NCBI GenBank assembly: GCA_963555705.1
Contig: OY743183.1
Span: 49,093,466 to 49,157,465, forward strand
Direction: 5' to 3'
Source: Ligustrum vulgare
Taxonomy: Eukaryota > Streptophyta > Magnoliopsida > Lamiales > Oleaceae
DNA length: 64,000 bases
The notes under the pieces were generated by a model. The model worked only from the letters and a program-made list of their open reading frames with translations. It was not told the DNA's origin and made no database searches. A program made the translations under genes and the position numbers. Below are positions 23,239 through 35,720 of the stretch, one piece after another. The stretch's first letter is position 1, and each line of letters starts with the position of its first letter.

Positions 23239-23582
23239 ATTAACCCTGGATGCAAAGCATCATGTATCTTCCTTCTACACTCCTCCGATGTCGGGCTATC
23301 TGTTTCCATCTCTGAGTTCGATGTTTGAACATGCCTCAGAGGAGCACGATCTCTGGCTGCCTTTCCTCACTAGTTCAGGGAGGTTCAACATGAGCTCGAG
23401 AAGTTTGGCTCGGTCCTGAAGTTGAGAACCAATTCTTTTCTGTGGCCTTCATCAGGTGACTCCGTTCTCAGTCATTTTTCTTTAGCATCCTGTGCATTTT
23501 CTAAGGCTACAGTCTTCAACGCATCAAAGTCAAAAGTCATTCCTGAAAAATAAAAGGTCGACGAAGTTAGGGTATATGGGAT

Positions 23583-23585
<3 letters not shown>

Positions 23586-23642
<57 letters not shown>
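23586..23642. repeat. (GA)n microsatellite, left half
   Basis: The GA run ends exactly at the nested LTR element. The right half starts immediately after that element at 26806. The two were one array, inside the intron of the antisense gene, where on the minus strand they read as (CT)n. Confidence 0.95.
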
Positions 23643-23645
<3 letters not shown>

Positions 23646-24432
23646 TGTGTTCCGAACCCTCGACAATCGGAGTCATAGCAAACTTGACGGAAAAATTTAA
23701 ATATTCAAGCCAAAACAAGAATTCAACAGGTTTGACAAGCTTTGAAGATCAAACCGTGTCGAAAAGAACCAGAAAATTAAGCAGCAGGCCTTTTACGGCA
23801 GTAACATTTGGAATTACGGTCGTAACACAGTTATCTCAAATTTGAGCAGAACCTTCATTACGGCCGTAAAGAATATGGTCACGACCTTAAGTCTTTAACA
23901 GAAAGTCATTTACGGCCGTAAATGTGTTCATCACGGCCGTAAATCTAATTTTTCGGATTTTCGGAGATTTTGATTATTTTCTGTTTTTAATTATTTGTTT
24001 GCCTATTTTAGAATTTTAGTCTAATTAGAATTCTATTTTGAGTCAATTAGTGGCTAAGTTATTTTACTTATTTATATTCATTTCCATTCATTGTAATTCA
24101 GACTTGAGACTTTGATTTTGATATAAACAGTTTTTTATTGAGGATTCAATAAAAAGTTATAGGTGGATTCCTATATTTTTCAAATTTATCAAGAATATTT
24201 CTTGTGGCGTTCAAATATCGAACTTATCAAATATTTCTTGAGAATATTTGTGGCGTTCAAACCAGAGACTTATCAAGGAAGCTGGACACATCCTTGTAGC
24301 GTTTCACAAATCTTGGTTTTTCAATATGCATCGTCGATCTTCGCGTCGTGATTGTCGGGTCAAGATTCCATCGTCCGTAACAACCTGGGTTCGGAACTTT
24401 CCGGCATTTCTTCCGCGCTTCGAACCTTATCA
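23643..24432 (+). repeat. 5' LTR of the nested element
   Basis: It contains six sites related to the palindrome TTTACGGCCGTAAA between 23790 and 23945, some changed at CG positions, and CAGTTTTTTATTGAGG near 24128. It aligns full length with 26017-26805. Confidence 0.93.
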
Positions 24433-24434
24433 TC

Positions 24435-24446
24435 TGGTATCAGAGC
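24435..24446 (+). other. primer-binding site, initiator tRNA-Met type
   Basis: TGGTATCAGAGC, two bases after the LTR end; it shows + orientation. Confidence 0.93.
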
Positions 24447-24917
24447 TGGACTTTGAATTCAGGTTTTTCTATCCAGTTTGATTTTTATGTTTATCATCGA
24501 GTCTCATAAAAATCATGCATATCTTGTTGAGTGTTTTGTTTTCAGTTTTTTTGCGTTCTTCTTGTTCTTGAGTTTGTTGAGTTGTTAATCCAGAAAATCG
24601 TTCCAAAAAAATTTCAAAAGTGTTTATTTTGCTTAATTCTTATCTGAATTAAGTTCCGTTTGTTTTGTCGTGTTTGTTGTCGAATTTTCGAATTTATTAA
24701 AAAAAAATTAATTAATTAATTTATTTTATTTATTCCGAAAATTCATCCAAAATTCAAAAACAATTAAAAAAAAGTCATTCCAAAATTCAAGAACCACTTT
24801 ATTGAGTTTCTTTAAAATTCTTTGTATTCATTTCCTTCCAAGTCAATAAAAGTCATTCTTGCTATTTGATGTTTAAATCCTCTTCATTCTTGAATTTTTT
24901 TTAACGCCACATAAGGA

Positions 24918-25994
24918 ATGGATTATAATCCGGGCTGTTTATTCCAAACCAGATGTTATGTGGATCATAAGGGGTGCAGTTTGGCGATTGATGGAAAGTG
25001 CTTTACTAATTTCGTTAGTAGCACCGTGGTTGAAAAATTAGGATTGCCCCTAGAACCACACTATAAACCTTATAGGATGACATGAATGAGGGAGTTTGGG
25101 AACTTCAAAGTAACCAAACAAGTTCTAGTGCCTATCACCCATGGAAGGTATAGTGAGGATGTATGGTGTGATGTAGTGCCATTGAAATCTTATCATATTT
25201 TATTGGAAAAACCTTGGAGACGTAGGAGGGAGGCTGTTTATGATAAGAGTATGCACATATACCAATTCCTTAAGAAAGGAAAAACATGCGTACTATATGG
25301 GTTGACATTAGAGGAAGCACTAGAAGACTCACGGAGGGTAAGGAAGGAGAGTGAAAAATGGTGTAATAGGAGGCATCGTGGGGATAATGATATTGATAAG
25401 AAGGAGGGAGAGTTGAAATTAAAAACAAATAAACAAACTCCAAAATTTGATGAGGAGAAGGTGGAGTTGGGTAGCGAGGAAATGATTAAGAATGAAATTG
25501 TTGATAATGAGGGGAACGAATTGGGAGTTGAGGTGGAAATTCAAGATTTGAGCGTTGAATTGGAAGATCCACATTTGAGTAGTGAGGTAGTGCACGAGCA
25601 TGGTGATAAAAGTGTGGAGTTAGGAGATGTGGTTGAGTTTGAAGATGAAAAAATTGAACAAGAAGTTGTAAAAGAGAAAAGAGGCGAAGAGAAGAACCTC
25701 GTGGTTCAAGAAGTGGAGTTGGTGGTGGTTTATCATGAATACAATGATCCATACCTTGTACCTCATGAAGCTAACATGTCCCTCCCCATTTTGTTTAAAT
25801 CTTTTTTGCAGATTAATTATGTTTGGAAGCTTAAACCACACTACGTATGGCAAAGGGAGTTCAAGCTCCATCTCTTCCATATTTTCCAATCAAAGGAGCA
25901 TAATTTATTGAATTCATGGCATGGAAGCAATAATTTTCCGTTTGATCCAGGAGATGAAGTGAAACAACAGGAACAAAGCTATGATTTGGGATGA
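24918..25994 (+). pseudogene. retropepsin-like protein with acidic C-terminal region, one nonsense codon
   Basis: From ATG at 24918 the frame reads CLFQTRCYVDHKGCSLAIDG, then FVSSTVVEKLGLPLEPHYKP, and after a TGA at 25083-25085 FKVTKQVLVPITHGRYSEDV, CDVVPLKSYHILLEKPW and YDKSMHIYQF. This is the order of plant gypsy aspartic proteases, with IDG as the catalytic D-x-G context (usually followed by Ser). Residues from about 125 to 265 are very rich in Glu, Val and Asp. The end (YVWKLKPHYVWQREFKLHLF) is unrecognised. About 358 codons if the stop is ignored. No RT follows. The acidic extension could be a remnant of another protein. Confidence 0.72.
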
Positions 25995-26016
25995 ATCATC
26001 TTAAAGAAGGAGTGTA

Positions 26017-26912
<896 letters not shown>

Positions 26913-28142
26913 ATCAAAGGTATTTAGATTACTTAATTTAAGAGGCCGAACCCTACTGGGCTGAAAATCAAGGCCGACCCGATCAAGAATATCGTTATCG
27001 ACAAGATCAGAGGCTTCCTCAGCCAGAAGGCCAAAGTCACATACTCTGACGGCATTAGCCATAAGTTCAGTTATTGTCCCCTCACTTAGGTTCCCCATCC
27101 TATTGAAGCTGTCAACGTTGGGCTTCCTAAAGGTCGAACAAAATATACTCTCTCCCTCCCTTGGTCTTATAAAGAAGAATTTTTCTTTCCAATACTTAAT
27201 GGAGAAAGGAACCCTATGAGCTTCAAAACTTCCCTTCCCGCTCAAGTAAAAAAATCAGTTACACAGTGATAAATACTTGACCTCTAAGACGCATTTCCAC
27301 GAGTCTACTGTAGGCTTGATCCCTATACTTCTATACAAAATAAAAAAATAAACTAGAATCCTCCATTCATTGGGAGCGAGCTAGCCCGACAATATACTCG
27401 CAGTCAACAGGAAGTCAATAAAAAATTGATGTAGGGGGAGCCTAATCCCTGCTACTAAAGCATCATCGAATATTACAACTTCCCCCCTCCCGGGAGTGAT
27501 AGGATACTTCATTCGCATCCAAAACTCTAGCTAAATATCTGTCAGATAGCCTGAACTTCGTCATATCAAATTCAATCATATACTCCTTCATCCTATTCCT
27601 AAAGGAGGGAAGTTCAAGTTCGGATTGTCTCGGCTTTCTATCTATAGGGGATTATCCTCAACCTCTTCCCCACTATCTGATTCATTACCCCGAGGTGTAG
27701 GCGATGGTTTATAGAAACCTAATAGCTCGACATCTAGGGGTTCATCAAGATTTTCTATTTGTCTAAGGTTGTCCATAGCTACTTGTCTAACCATATTTTC
27801 AGGAAATAAATTATAAAATTAAGAAGGTCAGAGTTGGCCGAGCTTACCTAAAACACCAGATTTTTTTTGTTGAGAAGGTAGGTCGTGCTAGGTTGCCTGA
27901 GGATTTCTCTGATCTCTCAAAAATTTGCGAAGTAAAAAGAATAAGAGGATAGAGATCACATATATATAGACAAAAAGTGGTGGGAAAGTTTTAAATCCTC
28001 ACCTTTCTCCTTGCCACGTGTCATACATCTAATTAGAGAATGTTCATCTTCTCAAAGCAATAAAATATATATCAATTCGCAAAAATACGTGACAGTTGTC
28101 AAACATAAATGCGCCTGGAGATCTAGTCCCGATCTCTGACAC

Positions 28143-28153
28143 AAAGGGGCCAA
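28143..28153 (+). other. polypurine tract, gypsy element 1
   Basis: AAAGGGGCCAA immediately before the right LTR. Confidence 0.75.
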
Positions 28154-28961
28154 TGATCGGCCTAAAAGTCCTGATCTTATTAGTCTAAAACAAAGATATG
28201 GATCCAAGGGTCAAGATCGGTCTTCCTAGTAAGGTCGGTCCGTTCAGCTGAGGTCGGCTAATTTATCCGATCATATTCAAATATCTCATATTCATATTCA
28301 GAAGGTCGGGCACGATGCTCGAGCTCTTTGCTTGAATAAGGTCGGCCCAATTTAACCGACCTCTAAACGTCTGTCTTACCTGCACTTTTTAAGATCAGCC
28401 TTACCCGTCTCGCTATGCTTGAGGCCCACGTAAGTTTGTCATACAGTATCCTTGATTTCTGGGCTTTGGTAAATGGACCATGATGTGGCCCCAGTGTAAC
28501 GACCCGAGTCCCACTTAATGGGCTGTCCTGACCGTTAGATGACTGTGTACTGTCCCCATTGTACCAACATGAGTCTTTTCAGCATACTTTGTCCTCACTC
28601 GCACGCTCCCCGAGAAAAATTATCAGGAAGTCACTTGTCCTAGAATTGTCCCAAGCCAGAATTGTTCCAAGCCAATCACGCTTTTCTGTGGAGTTTCTAA
28701 CAATGGACTTTCGGAATTGAAGGTGCACCTTATTGGTATGAGTTGTACTTATCAAATCTTTTCAGCATTCTTGGTCGGGGTATTACAATCACCCCCCGTT
28801 AGACTCGCGACGTCCTAGTCGTGCTTAAACCATCTGAGGATCCGTTGTCAGGCGTTGAGATTCTAGAGGTGGCTCCTACGAGTTCAAGAATTAGCTCCCA
28901 CCTTATGGCGTAGCACTTTGTCCCGCATAGAACTTAGTTCCCGATTTTCGACTGGCGGTCG

Positions 28962-28973
28962 TCTCTGATACCA
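28962..28973 (-). other. primer-binding site of the Cassandra TRIM
   Basis: The minus strand reads TGGTATCAGAGA, two bases from the right LTR; matches initiator tRNA-Met except the last base. Confidence 0.88.
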
Positions 28974-29099
28974 TTTGTAACAACCCAGGTCCCACTTAAC
29001 AGGCTGTCCCGACTGTTAGATGACGGTGCACTATCCCCACTGTATCAACACGAGTCTTTTTAGCATGCTTTGTCCTCACTCGCACGCTCCCCGAGAAAA

Positions 29100-29206
29100 C
29101 TTCCCGGGAAGTCACTCATCCTAGAATTGCTCCAAGTCAAGCAAGCTTAACTGTGGAGTTTCTAACGATGTACTTCGGGAAAAGAAAGTGCAGCTTGTTG
29201 GTATGA
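29100..29206 (-). promoter_or_regulatory. 5S-rRNA-like segment with pol III box A / box C-like motifs (5' LTR of Cassandra)
   Basis: On the minus strand the order is CTCATACCAACAAG, AACTCCACAGTTAAG, GCTTGCTTGAC and, at 29100-29122, AGGATGAGTGACTTCCCGGG. The 5S gene has AACTCCGCAGTTAAGCGTGC and AGGATGGGTGACCTCCTGGG in the same order, so both internal control regions are recognisable. The left LTR copy (28621-28740) is more mutated in both boxes. Whether pol III still binds is unknown. Confidence 0.75.
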
Positions 29207-29639
29207 GTAGTACTTATCAAATCTTTTCAGCTTTCTTGGTCGGGGTATTACACCCAGAAAGTCAAATATATTCTTATTTGCAAGTAAGTCTATCAGAAAG
29301 GAAAGTCCAATCTCTATAAGGACTTTTCTCCTACATGGTAAGCTTATTCAATAAGGACTACTTCTCTTAGTAGGAGAAGATTATGGACTTTGGCCTTATA
29401 AATAGAGCTCATTTTTTATCAACAAAAACTCATTCATCAATATTTACAATTATCAGCTTTATACTTCTCTTCTCATCTTTCTCTCTCCAACAAACTAATT
29501 CTTACATCGGAGAGGCGATAGGGAGAATCCTCCTCGCCTATTTTGTAGGTTCAAGACAAATCAAATCATCTTTTTCAGTAATCAAGCAGCTTAAAGATCT
29601 TGTCACGTCAAGGTCATTAAATTTTGCAACATCAATAAT

Positions 29640-29845
29640 AATGAAAAGTATGTTAAAAGGTACAAAAAAAAAATAATTTTTTTTTGGTGCGAAGTTTGAA
29701 GTTTTTGATGGAGATGGAATTTAATGATAGAATAAGAGAACTCGCAGAGTTCTGAGTTAGAGATGAACTAATCGTGTTTTGTTCATCGCATACTTTATTT
29801 TTTTCTCTATTTCGTGTTATAATTATTTATTTTTTACAGTAACAA
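29640..29845. other. interval between gypsy element 1 and copia copy B
   Basis: About 200 bp of AT-rich DNA, presumably the continuation of the Harbinger relic beyond the gypsy insertion. No transposase or terminal repeat was recognised. Confidence 0.5.
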
Positions 29846-29850
29846 GCTGG

Positions 29851-30303
29851 TGTTAGAAAATTTATTACAGATAATAATTTATCTATAATCTAAATAATTA
29901 TCATGTTGGAATTATCAAGAATTAAATAACTGAAGCGGAAACGTACCTTAATCAAACGTGATTCACAATAGACGATTCGACGTTTGGATCTTCTAAATCG
30001 ATACGTAGTCCGTATTTTCTCTCTGATGATGGGATGTCAGACAAGATGAACAGTACGTAGGATTCAGGGACCATAACCGACTTTATATACTGAATTGCCA
30101 ATTAACCTAATCCGGCCCATCATGAATTAGGTAATGGCCTGGTATCTACACATAAAAGCACATACATTTAATTAAATGCATTAAAACCCGATATATCAAA
30201 TCCTTATTAGATCACTTTAATTGGGCTTAACCAAATTGATAGCCTTTTATTCAATACACAATAATTCACATATAAGCCCACACGATTGATTAAAATCCTT
30301 ACA
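29851..30303 (-). repeat. 3' LTR of copia copy B
   Basis: Bounded by TGTTAGAAAA and ATCCTTACA on the + strand, directly followed by the polypurine tract. Nearly identical to 35721-36173. Confidence 0.96.
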
Positions 30304-31145
30304 ATCTCCCACTTGGGCTATATGTGTAACCTTACAATTGTGTATCAATCATAACCTTATGAGTACTCAGAATTTTGCTATCATTACTGAATGCATCCCC
30401 AAACAATCCGGTCCATCAATTATATCAACATAGGATCAAAGCGGCTTTCGCTACATTAATCGTAACTAAACCTTCAATGGTCACGTATATCGACATAACT
30501 GAATGACATGGATCAAGTATGGATGTGTAGCATGAAAATTACATGTAATGTGATCTTCAACATGCCTATTTCCAACTGGTCCAAACTTTAGTGATATCAT
30601 CCTCAAACGAGTTCAGAGATAATAAACCTGAAACCTTACAGCTGTAAATAACTTTAACTTTAAACTGTATCCAAAAGGACAGTAAATATGTCTTATGCAC
30701 CCAAAATACAAACTCCCACTGAAACCAAATATCCTTAAGAAATACAACACCCATATGAGTAATGTACTCATGAAAGACCTTGGGTTGTAATACTTTAGTA
30801 AGCGGATCAGCAATTATGGAGTTTGTCCCAATGTGCTCTTATTGACACGTGTCCACTCTGAACTGTATCCTTCACAACCAGGAACTTATGTCAATGTATT
30901 TTGACTTAGTTGAGCTCCTGTTATTACTGGAATATAAATCTGCTGAGTTATTGTCACAATATAACTTTAGTGATCTTTCTTTACCGTACAAAATACGCAG
31001 CCCAGTGACAAAATTTCGCAGTTATATTCCATAATTAGATGCCCACAAAATTGCTACAAACTGTGCTGCCAAGTGAAAGAAGCTAAAGTGTCTGTTAAGC
31101 ACTCCATCCGAAAATAGCTCATTCAACCAGCAGATAAATGTAGCC

Positions 31146-32066
31146 TTATGTGGATCTTTTACTTTCTTGGCATCTAGAAAAATCGGAATCATAATACCAT
31201 ATGATCTCCAACTGATCCGATTTTCTGTATGTGAGTATGTAATCTTTTGTTCTCTTCAAATACTTTATAACCCATGTTTGGCTGCTTTCCAAATGATCCA
31301 TCCCAGGGTTACTTAAATATCTCCTTAGTATCCCAACAATGTACGCAATATCCGGACACGCACAAACTTGAGTATACATCAGATTCCCTATAGCTTAACT
31401 ATATGGGATCCTCTGCATTTCTTTAACTTGAAGATAACTTTTCGGGCATTAGTCGAGACTAAATTTGTCTCCCTTAGCGATAGGGCTGTCCCCTGATTTA
31501 CTGTCTTGCACGCCAAACCTCTTAAGTACTTTATCGATATAGCCCTTTTGTGACAATTCAAGAATACCCCGAGAACAATCCCGGTGTATCTGAATTCCTA
31601 ATACAAAAGAGACGTCACCAAGATTTTTAATCTCAAAATTCCTTGACAAAAATCTCATAATTTTATGTGACATACCTATATCATTAGTGGCAAGCAATAA
31701 TCAACATATAAAACCAGGACAATATACTTACTCCCACTGAACTTGTAATACATACAATCATCAACAACATCAATCTCAAGACTAAATGAGATAATTGCTT
31801 GATGAAATTTGTATTACCCTTAACGAGAAGCTGGCTTGAGCACATAAGTGGATTTCTTTAATTTGCAAAGCATATCGTCCCATCAATGTCACCATTGAGA
31901 AACGCCACCTTAGTATCCATTTGATGTAACTCGAGGTCAAAATGTGCAACAACCTAACTTTCTTGAAAGAGTCTTTCGTAGAAACCAAAGGGAAAGTCTC
32001 TTTATAGTCAATGCCATCATTCTGTGTAAAGCCCTTAGATACAAGACGAACCTTATATCTTTCCAC
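31146..32066 (-). pseudogene. copia reverse transcriptase / RNase H remnant (copy B)
   Basis: N-terminal RT at 31782-32066 (ERYKVRLVSKGFTQND, DYKETFPLVSTKDSF). C-terminal RT at 31449-31697 (MLATNDIGMSHKIMRFLSRN, LGDVSFVLGIQIHRD, YIDKVLKRFGVQ). RNase H junction at 31146-31379 (DIAYIVGILRRYLSNPGMDH). The catalytic YVDD box at 31689-31708 is shortened after YVD, exactly as in copy A. Frames are otherwise better kept than in copy A. Confidence 0.9.
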
Positions 32067-32576
32067 ATTACCTATCGAATCCCTCTTGGTTTAAAATTCT
32101 GTTTAAGACCAATGGGCTTCGCACCTTCTGGTAATAGGACAAGATCCAAACTTTATTGTATTGCATATGCTTATACTCCTTATTTATGACATCAATCCAC
32201 TTTTGAGAGTTAGAACCCTGCATGGCCTGATGGAATTGATTGTACCATCTTCCACCATTCCATTATTTCCTTATGTTCTTGGAAAAATACTATTTAAATT
32301 ATCCGGAATAGCATTTTTCCCTTTCTCTCGTGGATCTCCTTAATGGCTTTAGTTATTGAGGTTGTTGAGTTTGTACTTCTGAAATTTACCTTATTTTGGA
32401 TGGGAGGTTCTTCAACATTGTCTAGTTGAGGTTCCGAATATGCTTCTTGATCAATGACATGCATAAAAACTTGCACGTTGTCAAAAGCAATAGTAGGAAT
32501 CGAAACCGATCATTCCTCAACTTCTTCCTTAAAGACAATATCTCTAACCTTATTTCTCCCCCCAAACTCAACTTCC

Positions 32577-32867
32577 TCAAAAATGTTGCAGTTCCCGTTT
32601 CAAAAATTGACTTAAGTGTGGGATTATAAAATTTAATAGCCCCTTAAACGCTCTGAATAACCAATAAGGTAGCTGCTGACTGTTTTGGAGTCCAATTTCT
32701 TTATGTGGCCTATAAGGCCTTGCCTTAGCTGGACATCCCCAGATGTAGAAATGCTTTGGACTAAGCTTTAAGCCTGTCAAAAGCTCATAAAAGGTTTTAG
32801 CAGCAGCTTTAGTTGGTAATATGTACGATCTTTCTTTAAATGTCCAGATTTCTGACAAAAGAAACAA
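32577..32867 (-). pseudogene. copia integrase C-terminal remnant (copy B)
   Basis: The minus-strand frame holds RSYILPTKAAAKTFYELLTG, LKLSPKHFYIWGCPAKARPY and RPHKEIGLQNS, the plant copia integrase C-terminal region. The catalytic DDE core is missing. The frame is open for 96 residues, then shifts. Confidence 0.85.
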
Positions 32868-33199
32868 CCCTTAATGTGTTTATGTGGTTTCTCTTATTCT
32901 GAACCCTTAACAACTTTATTTTCTTTATTTGTTTTCTTGCCCTTATCTTTAGAGGTGTTTGCCAAGTGAAAACTTTCAGTTCTGTCCTACTTCAACTTTT
33001 CTTCCTCTTGCACACAAAATAGAATGAACTCATTTAGAGTTCATTTCTCCCCTTTAACAGTTATAACTGACCTTAAATTAACTGTAGTGTGCAGGAAGCG
33101 ATATCAATACTAAATGCACGAGCAAGTCATTAGACGAGTCGAGTTTTAGTTCCTTAAGTTTTGAAGCAGTGTGAGACATCTACATGATGTACTCCCTTA

Positions 33200-33487
33200 T
33201 TTTCCCATTGCCTTTATACTTTATTGAAATCAAACTTTGCATAAGCGTGCTTGTTTCAGCCTTATCGTTTTTCGCAAAACGTTTCTTAATTTCGGCAAGG
33301 AATTCATTGGCATCATTTACCTCCTCAGATACTATGCCACTAAAGGCTTCCGGAATGCATCACTTAATGATCATGAGACTCACGTAATTTAAGCAATCCC
33401 ACTTCTCAAAGTTCCTCATTTGATTAGATGAACTTTCATCCGTAAGAGGAGCAGGTTGCTCAATCCTTAGTACACGGTCTAGATCGA
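33200..33487 (-). pseudogene. copia gag N-terminal remnant (copy B)
   Basis: The same protein block as copy A (DLDRVLRIEQPAPLTDES, RNFEKWDCLNYVSLMIIK), but the start codon reads ATC and a stop follows the LMIIK block. The poly-T insertion seen in copy A is absent here. Confidence 0.72.
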
Positions 33488-33770
33488 TGCAGCCAACGAA
33501 AAGTTAATGTTCTTGTTTTGATCCTTAAAGTTTATTCCATAAATACAGGGATTAAATTTGAGCTTGTAGATACACTACTAGCAGAATTTGAAACCGAATA
33601 GAGAACACTTAAATAAAATTGCTCACATAAATACCTTATTATGCAAATCATATTTTCAAATAATGGTAGGGCCCATCACAAGATACCTAGCACAACATCA
33701 ATATTTAGTCTTTGGACAGAAATATTGACTTGTAAGTGGTACTCTTGGTGTAGTAATCAAACACTGACAG

Positions 33771-34160
33771 TAAGACATGTCAACCAACAAACCTTTCTTT
33801 GGACCGATTTATTGATCACACGTAAAACCAAATAACCGTCACGTATTTATCACCACAAGTTCATGTGAAATTCGGGCCAAATATTGACCTTCCTTTGGGC
33901 CGATCAATATCCGCATGAAATAACACACAAACACCTAATTTTCCCTTAGTGTAGTGATCAAACACTGGCAATAAGACATGTTAACCAATAAGCCTTTCTT
34001 TGGACCGATTTATTGGTCACACGTTAAACCAAATAATTGCCACGTGTTTATCACAACAGGTGCATGTGAAATTCGAGGCAAATATTGACATTCCTTTGGG
34101 CCGATCAATATTCGCAATGAATAACACACACAAATACCTTCTAACATTCAAAGTTAATTA
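33771..34160. repeat. two-copy tandem repeat, 201-bp period, copia leader (copy B)
   Basis: TAAGACATGT starts at 33771 and 33972. Same block and spacing as copy A. CACGTG is in the second unit near 34041. Confidence 0.88.
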
Positions 34161-34309
34161 ATATCCACAAGAGAGGTTGCTTTGGCAACATGTTGCTTCA
34201 ACTGACTTACTTTCGAATATTATATCTCTTAAAAGATTCCGATGTACCAAGATTTGAAACTGAAATCCATTGATTTGCATCTATATTTGACTTTAGGATT
34301 TGAATTATA

Positions 34310-34900
34310 GAATTCAAAATTTTAGAATAAAGCAATCCTTAAGTTAGAAGAGTCAATTGCAATATTCTTAAACTTTAGGTGGCCAATTCTGTAAAATTTT
34401 AAGCTTGAAAGACTTAAATTATAATTTTCCCAAAACTTTATTGGCCAATTTAGAGAAATTCCAAGCATTAGGTCCCAACTTGTTAGAAAATTAAACTTTA
34501 GGGGTCCAAAATAGTGAATTTTCAATCTTTAAAGGTTGATTTTGAAAATTTTCAAACTTTAGGGACTTAATTTTTTTTTTTTTTTTTTTCAAAAAAAAAA
34601 ACTCAAACTTTAAGGACCAACTTTGAAAATTTCCAAACTTTATTGACTGAATTAGAAAATTTTCAAACTTTGGGGACTGAAAATGAAAATTTTCAAACTT
34701 TAGAGGACCAAATTTGAGAATTTCAGAACTTTAGGTGCTTTATTAGAAAATTTTCAAACTTAAGGGGCTGAAAATGAAAATCCAAAATTTTAAAGGCCCA
34801 ACTTAAATGATTACATAACTTAATGGGCTGATTTTTGTAAATTCGAAATCTGAAGGCCAACTTAAGAGATTTTATAACTTTAGGTTTTAAACATTATTTA
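34310..34900. repeat. degenerate ~30-bp tandem array in the copia leader (copy B)
   Basis: AAACTTTAGGGACTTAATT-type units with AAAATTTTC spacers. There are fewer units than copy A, and a T run at 34569-34589 is inserted. The array has therefore changed length since the two copies shared a parent. Confidence 0.85.
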
Positions 34901-35706
34901 AAACAAATAGGGGGGGACCTGATGTGCAAATAATAAGAATTTTCGGAAATTGCAAAGGAGTCCCTCAATACTCCAAATTTCCAACCGAAAGCCCCTGGCC
35001 CTAAGAAACTGGTTACGCAGGGTTAGGGTTTCAATTAACCCAAACTGTCGCCGCAGCCCACAACCGGCGCCCCACCTTTGCGCCTACCGGCGCTGATTAC
35101 CTGCGCGATGTAGCGCTGCGCGCTGTGCAGCACTTTTCCCCACCGCTGCGACTTGCAGCGCTATCCACGGCGCCGCACAGCGCTGGCCATACCTTCTTCA
35201 TCCTCAAACTCAATACCACAATACACAGTCCCATAACCAGATTTATTTTCATACATGTTCAAATCTTAATCGAAAAACCAACACCCAGATATCCAGTCAT
35301 GTTCAACATCGAGAAATCAGATATAAAACAGAGACCCATATTTCATACACACAATAACGATCGATTTGGTTGAAATCCAAATCATATATCCAAAAACTCA
35401 TCACCAAACTCGAACCCTCACAGATTTCGTCCACAAATTCACAGGCAGTAATCGAATCCATATTTGAAAAATCAACACCGAAAAATCAGATCCAAAAATT
35501 AGAGAAACTCACATGCGTTCGAAATTTTGATTTCAATTTGTAATCTGGTTCTGCACTTTAGTGTGTATCTCAATTTCACAGATTCATAACCAAGATTTCG
35601 CACATTATACAGAGAGAAGAAAGATCGGCTGTATGTATATATTCACGCACAATTAGGTTTTACATATACACGTACAAAATTGATCTGATAATTCAACACG
35701 ATGTTG

Positions 35707-35718
35707 GCTCTGATACCA
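35707..35718 (-). other. primer-binding site (copy B)
   Basis: GCTCTGATACCA on +, TGGTATCAGAGC on the minus strand, two bases inside the 5' LTR. Confidence 0.94.
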
Positions 35719-35720
35719 CT

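Larger units (their letters stand above)
28495..29252 (-). mobile_element. Cassandra-type TRIM (758 bp) with 5S-rRNA-derived LTR domain
   Basis: Two LTRs (28495-28787, 293 bp; 28976-29252, 277 bp) flank a 188-bp interior without coding capacity. CCCAG is duplicated at 28490-28494 and 29253-29257. The minus strand has TGGTATCAGAGA beside the right LTR (PBS) and a G-rich tract ACGGGGGGTGAT beside the left LTR, so the right LTR is the 5' one. On the minus strand each LTR carries a block resembling the 5S rRNA gene, which is the hallmark of Cassandra elements. The 16-bp difference between the LTRs is fully explained by one small duplication at 28643-28674. Confidence 0.88.
28154..29634 (+). repeat. 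3' LTR of gypsy element 1, interrupted by Cassandra
   Basis: LTR sequence runs 28154-28494 and 29258-29634, ending CAACATCA before ATAAT. The interruption is a complete TRIM with its own target duplication. A TATA-like TTATAAATAGAG lies at 29397-29408. Confidence 0.93.

Noticed and set aside
23472..23845. Frames with long Ser-Leu or Arg-Glu repeats at the GA/CT tracts
   Set aside because: Translation of microsatellites. Only the MTFDFDALKTVALENAQ part belongs to a real (antisense) gene.
25086..25994. Intact host gene for a Glu-rich protein
   Set aside because: Upstream in-frame sequence past a single TGA is clearly retropepsin, and the frame lies between two LTRs.
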